Positions 11,074-22,071 of a stretch of 64,000 bases of DNA are shown here, one piece after another (position 1 is the stretch's first letter; each line of letters opens with the position of its first letter). The position numbers and the translations under genes are program-made. Under the pieces are notes generated by a model. The model was not told the DNA's origin and searched no databases. It was given only the letters and a program-made list of their open reading frames with translations. Source of the stretch: Rhizomys pruinosus (Eukaryota > Chordata > Mammalia > Rodentia > Spalacidae); the NCBI GenBank assembly GCA_009823505.1, contig VZQC01005680.1:5730090-5794089 (forward strand), in the 5' to 3' direction.

Positions 11074-11586
11074 ATGTTTTCATTATGTTTCTATAAAATT
11101 TCATTAAATTGGTACCTCTTGGAACATGCTATTTGGGGCAACTTAACTTTGTGTTTCCTGGCCACTATCACTCATATTTGGCTCCAGACTAATCATCTCC
11201 TTTATTCCTTTGAGGTGACAGTTGTTTCTTTGGTCAACATGATTTTGATTCTCTGGTTCTGTGAGCTCTCTGTTATCTCACAGGTGATTTGCAGGCAATT
11301 TCAGGTGTGGGCTCTTCCTCTTCAACTCATTACTGAGTTACATTCTAAACACAGTGGCCTAAATTCAATCTACAGACTCCCAAACTGCTGCTCTATAGCC
11401 CTCAAAATGCCCAGAGCTGCATATCTCATTAACAATGTTATTTCTGTTTCTCCTCATCCCCTTTTCCCTCTCTTTGATGGCATTCTTTCCAAACAGATTG
11501 TCTTGGTAGAAATACTCCTTTTATACCTGCCTGGAAACCTCATACAGAGAATCCTACTAACAATTAAAACGTATCCAGTCTCTTAA
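11074..11586 (+). other. Uncharacterised 170-codon open frame, probably chance
   Basis: The longest open frame in the window outside clear transposon, mitochondrial or gap sequence. The predicted product is leucine- and isoleucine-rich, with hydrophobic stretches around residues 10-30 and 45-75 that would pass as membrane segments. There is no recognised motif, no obvious splice-site context and no upstream promoter that I can see. The composition is T-rich throughout, which inflates hydrophobic residues and thins out stop codons. I would not call it a gene without cross-species conservation. Confidence 0.15.
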
Positions 11587-11617
11587 ATGTAATTGTGTTA
11601 AATGGGCTTTTTTTGAG

Positions 11618-11783
11618 TTTTTTTTTTTTTTTTTTTTTTTTGGTCTTTTTGAGACAGGGTCTCCCTGTAGCCCCAACCTTCCTGGAACTCACTCTGTAGA
11701 CCAGGCTGGCCTTGAACTCACAGAGATCTACCTGCCTCTATTTCCTGAGGGCTGGTTAAAGGCATGCACCACCATGCCTGGCT
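11618..11783 (-). mobile_element. B1 SINE
   Basis: Starts with a long T-run (11,619-11,640), then 'gagacagggtctccctgtag', 'ccaggctggccttgaactca' and 'caccaccatgcctggc'. Confidence 0.92.
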
Positions 11784-11900
11784 TTTTTTTGGTTTTTTTT
11801 TTTTTGAGATTTTTGTTACAGCATTCGATAACTTTTCATATATTATGTCCTAAGAAAAAAAAAACAAATAACAAAATTTGTGGCCAATTCATTATTATTA

Positions 11901-12051
11901 TTATTTTTTTATTTTTTTTGTCGTTTTGAGACAGGGTCTCCCTGTAGCTCTGGCTGTCCTGGAACTTGCTATGTAGACCAGGCTGGCCTTGAACTCACAA
12001 AGATCCACCTGCCTCTGCCTCCCAAGTGCTAGGATTAAAGGCGTGTGTCAC
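11901..12051 (-). mobile_element. B1 SINE
   Basis: T-rich start, 'gagacagggtctccctgtag', 'gaccaggctggccttgaact' and 'tgctaggattaaaggcgtgt'. Confidence 0.92.
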
Positions 12052-12101
12052 TTTTTTAAAGTTACTAAGTACTTTTACTGACATATGCATAATTTTAAGA
12101 T

Positions 12102-12127
12102 GGTGTGTGTGTGTGTGTGTGTGTGTG
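12102..12127. repeat. (TG)n microsatellite
   Basis: About 13 TG units next to a decayed LTR. Confidence 0.9.
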
Positions 12128-12129
12128 GT

Positions 12130-12450
12130 TCTTTTCTTCTGTGATGTGATAGCAACACCACGGAGAAGGGTTTATTTAGCTTACAATTGCAAGTTACAGT
12201 CCATCGCTGCAGGATGGCAGCAAGAGGAAGCAGCTGGTCACATTCCATCCATGGTTAAGAACGAAGAACAGTGAGTTAATGCATCATACTTACCAGTGCT
12301 CAGCCCTCCCTCTCTCCATTCTTAAACAGTCTAGGATCTCCTGCATAGGAAATTGACAGACAACTCAACAGGATAATTTAATCTAAGCAGTTTGTCATTG
12401 AGATCCCCTTCTCATGGGATTCTAGATTGTGTCAGGTTAACCCTATGGGT
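12130..12450 (-). mobile_element. Decayed MaLR-type LTR, antisense
   Basis: 'gtttatttagcttacaattg', 'gttacagtccatcgctgcag', 'gctggtcacattccatcc' and 'tagattgtgtcaggttaacc' are antisense blocks shared by MT/MLT-type LTRs. A B1 has inserted just downstream. Confidence 0.6.
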
Positions 12451-12466
12451 ATATAAACATTTCAAG

Positions 12467-12620
12467 ATTTTTTTTTGTTCTTTTTGAGACAGGGTCTCCC
12501 TGTAGCCCCAGCTGTCCTGGAATTCACTCTGTAGACCAGGCTGTCCTTGAACACACAAAGGTCCGCCTCCCTCTGCCTCCCCAGTGGTAGGATTAAAGGT
12601 GTGTGCCACCACACCCGGCT
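12467..12620 (-). mobile_element. B1 SINE
   Basis: T-run, 'gagacagggtctccctgtag', 'tgtagaccaggctgtccttg' and 'gtgccaccacacccggct'. 'Tcaagat' on both sides looks like the target duplication. Confidence 0.92.
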
Positions 12621-13139
12621 CAAGATGATTTTTGACTGCTAAAATCAGGGTTTCCAAGATATAATTTTTGGCCATTTAAAAATAGATTTTACAAGGTCAT
12701 TATCTTTGTCAAGCCAGAATAAGATAGGTCTCTAAAATTTTAATCTCTGAATTCTCCATTTAAGGTCAGCAGTCAACACTATGGCTGCAATCTATACCAA
12801 GCAGCTGTCTAAATGGGTTCCTTGTATGTCCATAGCCATTTGTCAAATAATGGATCCTTCGTGGTCCTTAGCACCCTTTGATACTTCCACTTTAGTTTCT
12901 CAGTTTCAAACATTATGCATCAGTTATACAAGAGATGCATTTGGCAGGAAGGAAATCTACTGTTTACTGCTTTCTATGTCCAGTTTGGCTTTAATGGAAG
13001 AGTTGATAAGGTTCCTATCAATGAGCATGTGGTGAGGTGGACTCACTTTTCTAATATACTTGTAGAATAATTAGGAGAGATGGTTGAGGACTTCCCTTTC
13101 CTTCAGTACATTGAAATTTTTTCATTTCAAGGTTTAATC
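12621..13139. other. No recognised feature
   Basis: About 520 bp; the open frame at 12,781-13,035 has no recognisable domain. Confidence 0.35.
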
Positions 13140-13383
13140 TATCATTTTATTTATTTATGTATTTACTTATTCATTTATATTTTATATGTATGAGTATTTT
13201 GCCTACATGCATGTACATGCACCAGTGTTGTCCAGTGCCTGCAGAGGTCAGAAGAAGGTGTTGGATCTCCTGGAACTGGAGTTATTGAGGGTTGCTAGCC
13301 ACTGTGTGGGTTATGGGAATTGAACCTGGGTCCTCTGCAAGAGCATGCAATCCTCTTAACCACTGAGCCATCTCTCCAGGCCT
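13140..13383 (-). mobile_element. B2/B3-type SINE
   Basis: Antisense copy with T-rich (ATTT)n start, 'tgcctgcagaggtcagaaga', 'cctggaactggagtta' and 'aaccactgagccatctctcc'. Confidence 0.9.
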
Positions 13384-13890
13384 CTATCATCTTTAAGTCT
13401 CTCATCTCTGAGACTAAGTGCTTGTTTCATAGTTGCATATATTTTGCTTATACATGTTTATACCATGTTCTCTGCTTTTTCATTACTTTTTATTAGTTTA
13501 GTTTTAGATATAATACTCCTATTATATGTCATACATAAATGTTAAGTCAGATATAGATATTAAAAAAACAATTAGAAGGCCTGGATCAGAATGGATAGTG
13601 GATTTGTATCAGAGGGATTTCTTTATTAATGAATTGCCAACCATTTATCTATCCTGAAAACTGCTTTCCTGCCATTCAGCTCCATCTATATCAGACCCTG
13701 GGATTCTTAAGTCCAGGAGAAATGAGACAGTATTTGCTGCATACACAAAATACCATGCTTGGCCAACAGGAAAAACTACAGTTCCCAAAAGAAAATCATG
13801 CATCTGTATTATAAATTTGATGTGTATTGAAAGTTCAATGATCACAGAGTTAGAATGTCGCAGGCCCAGAGCCAAATCCTCTTAGGCAGG
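13384..13890. other. No recognised feature
   Basis: About 500 bp of AT-rich sequence without repeat or coding signature that I can name. Confidence 0.35.
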
Positions 13891-13894
13891 TGCA

Positions 13895-14152
13895 GTCCCT
13901 CCTATTGTTACTTTCCTGTTGCTGTGCTGAGCACCACAACCCAAAAGCATCTTATGGAAAGAGTTAATTTTGGTCTATAGTTCCAGAAAGCTAGAGGTTC
14001 ATAACGATGGGAAAGGCAAGCAGGTAGGAGCAGGAAGCTAAGAGGTCACAGCTCAAGCACATACAGGAAGCAGAGGGAACAGGAAGTGGGGCGAGTCTAT
14101 AAACTCTCAAAACCTGCCCCAGTGATGCACGTTGGTTACCTCTGTATACGAC
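13895..14152 (-). mobile_element. Probable decayed MaLR/MLT-like LTR, antisense
   Basis: 'cctgttgctgtgctgagcac', 'gttccagaaagctagagg' and 'gtcacagctcaagcacat' fit the antisense layout of old MaLR LTRs. Low confidence on family. Confidence 0.4.
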
Positions 14153-14156
14153 CTAA

Positions 14157-14313
14157 TTTTTTTTTCTTTTTCTTTTTTTTTCGTCCTTTCAAGGCAGGGT
14201 CTCGCTTTAGTCCCAGCTGGCCTAGAGCTCACTTCGTAGGCCAGGCTGCCCTCTGATCACAGAGATTAGCCTGCCTCTGCCTCCCAAGTGCTGGGATTAA
14301 AGGCATGTGCTGG
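14157..14313 (-). mobile_element. B1 SINE
   Basis: T-rich start, 'aaggcagggtctcgctttag' and 'cccaagtgctgggattaaag'. A 20-bp segment of its end ('tgctgggattaaaggcatg') is tandemly duplicated at about 14,287-14,330. Confidence 0.9.
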
Positions 14314-14331
14314 GATTAAAGGCATGTGCTG

Positions 14332-14493
14332 GTTTGTTTGTTTGTTTGTTTGATATTTTTGAGACAGGGTCTCCCTTTAGTCCCAGCTGGCCTGGAGTTC
14401 ACTTTATAGACCAGGCTGGCCTTGAACTCACAGGGATCTGCCTGCCTCTGCCTGCCGAGTGCTAGGATTAAAGGTCTGTGCCACCACACCTAA
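14332..14493 (-). mobile_element. B1 SINE
   Basis: (TTTG)n start, 'gagacagggtctccctttag', 'gaccaggctggccttgaact' and 'gccaccacacctaac'. Confidence 0.92.
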
Positions 14494-14504
14494 CGTGCTG
14501 TTTT

Positions 14505-14727
14505 TTTTTTTTTATTTTATTTATTTTTTTATGTGTATGAATGTGCTGTCTGAATGTAGGTTTGTGCACCCATGTCGTGCAATGCTGCTGAGGTCAGAAG
14601 AGGGTGTCAGATTCCCCTGGAACTGGAGTTAAAGACGGTTCTTAGCTGCCATGTGGGTGCTGGGGATCGAACCTGGGTCCTCTGCAAGAGCAGTCGGTGG
14701 CCTTGCTAGGCCATCTCTACAGCCTGC
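14505..14727 (-). mobile_element. B2/B3-type SINE
   Basis: T-rich start, 'ggtcagaagagggtgtcaga', 'cctggaactggagttaaaga', 'ggggatcgaacctgggtcct' and a 'gccatctctacagcc' end. It lacks the internal duplication seen in the younger copies. Confidence 0.92.
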
Positions 14728-14907
14728 ATGTGCTGTTTTTTAACAGGAGTTCTGTGCCAAAGAGTCCAGCAGCTCAACTAGGAACACACTTCTGTGAACT
14801 AGTGAAAGATTTAAAATTCTCTTCAGAAGACACCCAACCCAATATAAGTGAGGATTGATGAGGATGCTTGGAGAATCCTGTTCTGAGCCTTAGGTTCTCT
14901 ATGAGTA

Positions 14908-15151
14908 CTTCTTTTTTTATTTTATTTTATTTATTTCTGTATGTGTATGAATGTACTGTCTGCATGCAGGTCTGTGCACCCTTGTCATGCAATGCCACGG
15001 AGGTCAGAAGAGGGTGTCGGATTCGCCTGGAATTGGAGTTCTCCTGGAATCGGAGTTTCAGATGGTTCTCGGCCGCCATGTGGGTGCTGGGAATCCAGCC
15101 CAGGTCCTCTGTAAGAGCAGTTGGAACTGCTAGGCCACCTCTCCAGCCCAT
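14908..15151 (-). mobile_element. B2/B3-type SINE, subfamily with internal duplication
   Basis: Antisense copy. It has the doubled motif 'ctggaattggagttctcctggaatcggagt', spanning about 15,025-15,055, which marks a distinct subfamily in this window. Confidence 0.92.
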
Positions 15152-16531
15152 CTCTATAAGTACTTCTTATACTGGATTTATCCATTAGAGCTTCCTTCCT
15201 TCCTTGAGTGTGGAGTCATTCTTTGTGAGTCAGGGCTCACCTTTGCTAAGCTTTTCTCTACCTTTTGATATCAATGTCTTAAATACTCTAAACACATTCT
15301 TTTTAACTTTTCTTTCCCCTTCTACATTACAACTGTTTAAAGAATCACTGCTTATAACAAAGCCAATCAACTGCTGCTATTTTAAATCTCATACTCCCTT
15401 GATGAGTATGTGTGAGCCCTGGTGCAGCAGGCCTGGGGATGGTCCCAAAGCAAGGGGATGGGAATTTGGGATTTGGCTTAACTCACTCCAGCTGTGCAGA
15501 CAACTAACTCTCTCACTTCCTTGTAGCCTCAGTGGGAAGGAGCCAAGGCCCAAGGAGAGCTGATGGGAACAGGATGGCTGGTTCTCACTAGCTAGCAAAC
15601 AAAATAAAACAAAATAAAGTTATGGAAAGCTTAGGTATTATGGACACTCATCTATCAAGAACATTTTTTGTAGCACTTCTATTTGCTCCCAGCATTCACC
15701 CCAATAAGTATACAGACTTCATTTCTTTTGAAATTCAACAAATGCAATTCCAAATGGTTTGACAAATGGACAATATTCTCCTGGAGCTTGGCTTCAGCTA
15801 TTAGCCTCTGACCCACCTGCTTATGCACCATAAGATGGTGGTGGGCTTGTAACCCAATGATGCTCCAGAAAAGCAAGAAGCTGTCAGAGATCTTTTTGAT
15901 CTCACAAAGTCCTTAGGGTTCCTCATCTCCTTTTCTATAAAATTATTCATCTGCCTTTCTTTCATAACAGCAAAATGTTCGGCAATTTCAGCAAACTCAG
16001 GCCCTTCAGGCCCCAAGCAAAGAAAGCTCCATGCAGAGCAGAAACATAGCCATCTACCCTCCCCTTGCCACCTGCTTGTCACAGAGGGGCTGACCCCTCT
16101 CATTTTCTCCAGATCACATATTAACCTGGCTTCGATTCGGTACCCACAGAAAGATGAACTGCCCTTTGTTATGCAGCCTAAATTCACATGTGCCCTGGTT
16201 CCTCACCTCCGTCACGTAGCATAGGTCACCCTTGGACTAAGACTGCTTCCTCATGGTGCGAGGCCTTGCCTTCTTTAGGAACCCTTAGCAGTAGACACGT
16301 GGCCTTATGGGGGAAGTGACACTCCTTAATTCAGACCTCATCTATACTGCCTGCTGTGAGATCAGTAAATCTCTTGTGTGAAGGTCTATTTGATTCAGTT
16401 CCTTTCTTTCATTAACCTTCCTCTTCTTTCTCCCTAATATTTAACAAAGACACAAAAGTTTAAGTACTATCTTCTTTTGTTTCCTGGAGAGGGTAGTTGT
16501 GGCACAATGAGCAATCTAGCTTAAAAATCTA
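15152..16531. other. Unclassified, possibly ERV-derived
   Basis: About 1.4 kb with no SINE. A minus-strand open frame at 15,801-16,187 (128 aa) and a plus-strand one at 15,204-15,563 (119 aa) show no domain I recognise. The end (16,180-16,400) has an LTR-like look, including 'gatcagtaaatctcttgtg', but no second copy is present in the window to prove it. Confidence 0.25.
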
Positions 16532-16653
16532 AACTGAGCCTGTTGGCCCACACTTTTAATTCCAGTATGCTGAGGCAGATCACCCTGGTCTACATAGCAA
16601 GTTCCAGGCCATCTGTCGCAATAGGGAGACTCCATCTCAAAAAAAAAAAAAAA
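16532..16653 (+). mobile_element. B1 SINE, diverged
   Basis: 'cacacttttaattccagtat', 'ccctggtctacatagcaag' and 'tccatctcaaaaaaa' blocks with internal loss. Confidence 0.75.
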
Positions 16654-16849
16654 CCCCAAAGTAGCAAACAAATCTAGTTTGGACAACCTATTTTCTCTTG
16701 TTATACATAATCTTAACATTGAATAGTGGACCTCAACATCAGAGTCGATACTCTGAATCTGATAATAGAAAAAGTAAGTTGAGTATACTTCAAGTTATAG
16801 GCACAGAAAGGAACTTTCTGAACATAAGCTCAAGTAGTGCAGCCATTAA

Positions 16850-17780
16850 GAACAACGTTTGACAAATGGGATCTCATGAAACTAAAATGAGTCTGTGCAG
16901 CAAATGACACCATTATTTGAGGCAGCCTAAAGAATGAGGAAAAAAAAATCATCATTCACCTGACAGAATACTGGTGTCTAAAACTCAACAAATCTAGATA
17001 CCAAGAAAAGAGTACAGTTAGAAACTGGGGCATTAAATTAAACAGCAAAAGAAAACAAAAATGGCTAAGAATATGTTTAAAATATGTTCAACATCCTTAG
17101 CCATCAGGGAATGCAAATTAAACTACTTTGAGGTTTTATCTTATCCCAGTCATAATGGCTAAGATAAAAAAAATCAAAACAGTACTAAAACAGATCAAAT
17201 CAGGGATGTGGGGAAAGGGTCATCCTTTTTCACTGTTGGTGGAAGGGGAAACTGGTTATATGGAAAACTGCGTAACAGTTCTTATAAAATCTAGAAATAG
17301 AACTACCATATGTCCCAACTACATTACTCCCGGGTATATGTCCAAAAGAGTCACATGGATAATGAAAATGGGGTACATTTACACAATGGAATATTATTCA
17401 GCTGTAAAAAAAACAAAACTATGAAATTTCCAGGTAAATGGGTGGGGCTGTAAATAATAATTCTGAATGGCATAATGCAGACCCAGAGAGTCAAACGCTA
17501 CATCTTCTATCTCATGTGTAGATGCCAGCTTTGAATCTTTAGGTATATGTGTTTAAATTAGAGTATTTACAGAAGTCCGCAAGCTAGCAAGGTACATTGG
17601 CCGAGGGGTTTCATGAAAAGGAGGATAGAACACAGGTGGTACCGAGCAGGAGAAGAAATCAGTGAGCAGGGAGGGTTAAATGGAATGGAGGATTGGAGGG
17701 TGGGGTAGAGCAGGTATGAGGAGGGATAACTAAGACTAAAAATCATTTGAAAATGCCATGTGGAATCTTATTACTGTAGA

Positions 17781-17824
<44 letters not shown>

Positions 17825-18946
17825 TAAAATAGTTTTACATTGAGTTACCCTATGACTGGGAGTCAATACCTCCCCAGTCTCCATAGATTATCACATTTTA
17901 AAAACGTCATGGGTTGTTCTCTTCTCAAATTGTTAAGTGATATCCTATAAACCTCTCCAAACAGCACAGCTAGTGATGATGTTTCTTGGTTACAACTCAG
18001 AACTTGATAAGACCCTGTTGTTGAAAACATCACATACTTGAGTCACAGAACATGGAGAAATCAAGCTTGAACTGTCACAGAAACCTTAATCTCTTCTGGC
18101 TAGCTTTTATATATGCTATTGGTAGAAAAAAGTAATCACCAGTCTTGCTAGCTGTGAAGCTAGCAAGAAACAATAGTGACTGACCCAGCAAGACAAGGCC
18201 ACTAGCACAACACTGGCATGGACATTATGGGAGGGACCAACTAATTTCTGATTGGATTTAAAGCCCACTCTGTAGGATAGAATTCATGGCTGGTACTATC
18301 CACTGTGCCAAAACCCTGTGGCTGGCTACATCATAGTCCTAGGGGAGAACCTACTACCGCTATTCTGCTAATGGACGTAGTAAAACTAATAAAACTCTCT
18401 CTAAATTCTGATATTTATATCCATAGATCAGTGCATCTCTCAACCCCCATCAGAAAAGATGATGATTAATTATGGAGACCCAAAAGTGGTCAGTAAATGG
18501 AGAATAAGATACTGTGGAATGCTTAGCTCTAAACAGGGTGTCTATATCACATTACCTATCCACAGGCTCAGGGATCATCATAGAAGAGAGGGTAGAAAGT
18601 TGTAAGAGCCACAAGTAAGGACATAGGCATCAAATCAGCATTTTCCTGATGTAACAGACCTGTTGAGCCTATGAACTCAGAGTGGCTGTGACTGCATGCA
18701 GAAGACCTTCAGGGATACAGTCCCTGAGAAGATGCCCATGTTCCAGTATCTGGTCCTACATGCATGCACATACAAGAAGCAATAAGGGAACTCAGCAGTT
18801 TATTTTTTTCCCTCCATGAAATTGAGAGGGGAAAAATTGTGGGGGGATGGGGAGGAATTAGAGGAGAGCAAATGGGGTGGATTTATTGAAACCCATTAAT
18901 TATATGCACGTATGAAATTTTCAATCATTAAAAAATATTAAAACAT
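16850..18946 (+). mobile_element. Old L1 fragment: ORF2 3' end and classic 3'UTR
   Basis: Begins in ORF2 C-terminal sequence ('gacaaatgggatctcatgaa'), passes through the 'gaatgcaaattaaac' and 'acaatggaatattattcag' blocks, and has a long 3'UTR containing 'gggagaacctactacc' and 'aagatactgtggaatgctta'. It ends in 'tatgaaattttcaat' plus an A-rich tail. The ORF at 17,128-17,424 is ORF2 debris. A (TG)n tract lies at about 17,783-17,822. It is more diverged than the 22-34 kb L1. Confidence 0.88.
17783..17822. repeat. (TG)n microsatellite in L1 3'UTR
   Basis: About 20 uninterrupted TG units. Confidence 0.95.
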
Positions 18947-19192
18947 TGAGTCAGCTAGGTTTTCAATTAATATGGCATAGTATCATTGTCTGGAGCATAG
19001 ATAAAACATTGCTAAGTGGTATAAGTTGATGTTCTATAAATGACTATTTGCCTTCAAATATATTTAGAGTGCTGCAATGGACACACAGTCTGTGATGTTA
19101 AAACACATTTGTAGTTCACTCTATAGGAAGGAGTCTGTACTTACATACTGCTAATGGTTTGTTTATTTAAACTAACTTTAAACATAAATGTC

Positions 19193-19432
19193 AGGACTGG
19201 AGAGATGGCCTAGCGGTTAAGAGCACCGACTGCTCTTACAGAGGACCCGGGTTCGATCCCCAGCACCCACATGGCGGATGAGAACCGTCTGAAACTCCAA
19301 TTCCAGGAGAACTCCAGTTCCAGGGGAATCCAAGACCCTCTTCTGACCTCCGCGGCATTGCACAACACGGGTGCACAAACTTGCATGCAGACAGTACATT
19401 CACACATACAGAAATAAATAAAATTAATAAAA
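19193..19432 (+). mobile_element. Young B2/B3-type SINE with internal duplication
   Basis: Near-consensus copy: A box in 'tggcctagcggttaagagc', B box 'gggttcgatcccc' at about 19,249-19,261. The duplicated block is 'aactccaattccaggag' followed by 'aactccagttccagggg' (about 19,292-19,326). (AAAT)-type tail. Nearly identical to the copy at 28,258, suggesting recent activity. Confidence 0.95.
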
Positions 19433-19543
19433 AAAATATAAATGTCATCCAAATGCCAAATCGGCGTGAATGTAAGAATCAATAGCTTTGGTGAAAGTGG
19501 AATTGTCCTCTGCTGCCACAGTGAAAGGTGATAATGAGGGAAA

Positions 19544-19712
19544 CTAGAATTTCAGAAATGTGACAACGGTGGACCGAGGGACAAAACAAAATTTCAAATG
19601 GATGACTACCCTTTTTTCCCTCCTTATATCATCTGCTGAGATCAGAAGTAGAATTTCAGAAATGTGGATGACTACCCTTCTTTTCCTCCTTATATCATCT
19701 GCTGAGATCAGA
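19544..19712. repeat. Tandem duplication, ~67-bp period
   Basis: The block 'gatgactaccctt...ccttatatcatctgctgagatcag' occurs at about 19,600-19,646 and again at 19,667-19,711. Each copy is preceded by 'tagaatttcagaaatgtg'. The first copy has an extra ~40-bp insert. Confidence 0.85.
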
Positions 19713-19959
19713 TGTAGAACACACCTTGGATCCCCTGTCTTCACAGATTGCTGACTCTCTGAACAAAGCACAGTTTAGAGATTCTGCTCTTGGTTTTTGC
19801 CTGTTTGCCAGGTGGCATGAATGTGTTCTAAAGGGAGATACTCATGCTCTCACCTGCTTTGGCCATCAGACTATTGAAACAGCAGTCCCTAAGGAATTGG
19901 AATTTCTCCAGGATTCTCATGCTTGGGAGGAAGGATGGTGAATCACTTTCTGTAGTCAG

Positions 19960-20225
19960 AAAAAGAGATTGTTTCCCAGGAAGAGATTTCACTGAGCAGT
20001 AACATTTAGCAGACCACCTTGCAGAACAGGTAGGAACCCAGACAATGAGGTGTCCTGATTGGGGGGGGCCACACCCTAACCAGGACTGATTAGTTATGCA
20101 TTTCTTTTGCCTGCTACCTAAACCATACCCCCAATGATGGGCTTGGTGGTGGGCACGGTGCATCACTGGACCTTTTTACTTCTCTTCTCCTGAATAAATC
20201 TCTTCTCTGGTTTTAATTATTAGAT
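19960..20225 (+). mobile_element. Possible ERV LTR 3' portion
   Basis: A polyadenylation signal (AATAAA near 20,194) follows a compact C-rich block and is followed by 'tctcttctctggttttaatt', a layout typical of retroviral R-U5. No partner copy is available to confirm it. Confidence 0.3.
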
Positions 20226-21050
20226 GTTGTATTGAAGGTGGATGGATGTGCTTTTCTTTGTGTTGTGAGATTTGGGTAAAGAGTTGAGAAGAGGAGATCT
20301 TTGAGTTCTCAGGAAAACAGCTTTACTAACCAGCCATGACCTAGAGTGAATAATCTCCAAACAACCTGAGCTCCACATTGGAGTCTTACCTGTCCTTATA
20401 GAGTCAAAGATAACAAGCATCAGTGGTTAACTAGTCAGCATTGTATGACTGGTTAGCTCTATCTTTAAGAGAAATATGAAAAGGGATTTTTTTAGAAAAG
20501 AAAACAAACAAAAATGTTTACAGGAACATTGTAGTCAACTTGACGTCAAACTATGCTTACATCTGGTGGTTTATAATTGGTGGTCTTTCTTATTTTTGAG
20601 ACTTTTAATTTTATAATATTGGAAGAAAGAATGTTTAGCTTACTACATTGGGGTATTCACAGGGAGAGTGAATGGGGGAGAAGTCACTTCTCTAGAGCAC
20701 GTAGGCAAGGCATCAGCTACTAAGCTATAGTTCTTAAATTCTGGGGGTTGGGGTTTGTGCACCATTAGGGCTTCCAGGGCAGGCTTCTATCCTAAAAACT
20801 CTCGTAACACAAATATGATTATGTAGATGAGGGAAAAGAGACTTACCTGGGCAACAGATTTCATAATTAGAAGTTCCTGAGATTAGATGTTTGGGGCTTG
20901 GATTTGCCTCATGCTCTTTTCAAAGAAGAGCCCTAGTGCAGATAAAAATGAAACAGTTAATTAACCAACACATTTAATAGAGATCTGTAGGTCAGATGTG
21001 GTGTTTGGTATTGAGATTCAGTGGTCTAGTATGGGAAGATCCAGTTTGAA
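20226..21050. other. No recognised feature
   Basis: About 820 bp with no repeat or coding signature that I can name. Confidence 0.35.
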
Positions 21051-21059
21051 TTAGGGGCT

Positions 21060-22069
21060 AGTTCCCAGCTAGCACCCCTCAGGGCACCATGTGGGAGTCA
21101 CAGGATTCCTCTGTCCCTGCTCCAAGAAGGAGCCCAGGCATGTGATGCTAGGTGGAGCAACAGTATACCATGGTGAGAAACTGGGGGTCTGTGATTGGCT
21201 CTGGGAGCTGATGTCATTTTGTTTATAACAGTGAGTTGCAGGGGGCAATAAAGCAAATTTTCCATTACCATCATTACACAGACTTCCTGGTCATTATTTT
21301 GCATGCATACAGGCTGAAGCAGGCCTGGATTTCAAGTGTTGAGGCTAGGGGGCTGGACAGAGGTTTATCAGACCACCAACCTGGTTAAGCTGGCATGAGG
21401 TTGGATGGAGACCTATCAGGTCACCACCCTGTGAAATAAATTTTGAGTGATCAACTGACCTCGTGACTGCAGGCAGCCACTGTACTCCCCTTCCCTTAGC
21501 AGGATTGCTAACAAACGATTAAATTTGTGGGCAAAAGAAGGCTTCTCCAAAAGAGAACCACTCATCCTCTGCATGATCAAAAATATATTGTGAGCACCGG
21601 TCTGGCAAAACTTAGGTATCCACTACTCTGTCAGCACACTGTTCCTAGTGTCTCGACAGTGTGGGGACATCAGTTTTCTTGTTTAGTATCTACTTCTTCC
21701 CCAATCCTGGCTGTTGCTCCAAGGACATTCCCTTGACTTCCCAAGAGGACCTGGGGGATCACATGAACAAGGGAGGAGCTTTCTCTAATGGGTCTCCTGA
21801 TGTGTCTGAATACATGTTGCAGTTCTTATAGGAATGAAACTGATATACTGATTATGGTGCCCTGTTTAGTGAACTGCAGCAATGAGGATAGAACAGACTT
21901 TTCAGCATTAAGATGAATTGTTCATTGTTATATAAACATGACTTTTATGTGGAGCTGTTTAACTAGAAATTTGGAGAACTCTATGTTCTTTTTTTCTTTT
22001 TCTTTTTTTTTTGCACTGAGTATGAGAGAAATCTGATCATAGAAACATGATCATAGAAACAAACTAACA
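21060..22069. other. Unclassified, possibly LTR/ERV-related
   Basis: A segment around 21,060-21,300 has an AATAAA-like signal ('gggcaataaagcaaat') and an LTR-like C/T-rich end. The part after 21,310 is unassigned. A poly-T/C tract (21,989-22,012) lies just before the L1 5' end. Confidence 0.25.
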
Positions 22070-22071
22070 GG

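Noticed and set aside
15801..16187. 128-codon minus-strand frame as a possible gene or ERV remnant
   Set aside because: No recognisable domain, no flanking LTR pair, no splice context. Left as unclassified.
19210..19482. Several 60-90 codon frames within SINEs (also at 14,868, 28,275, 49,752)
   Set aside because: All are translations of B2-type SINEs; the same peptide strings recur wherever the SINE does.
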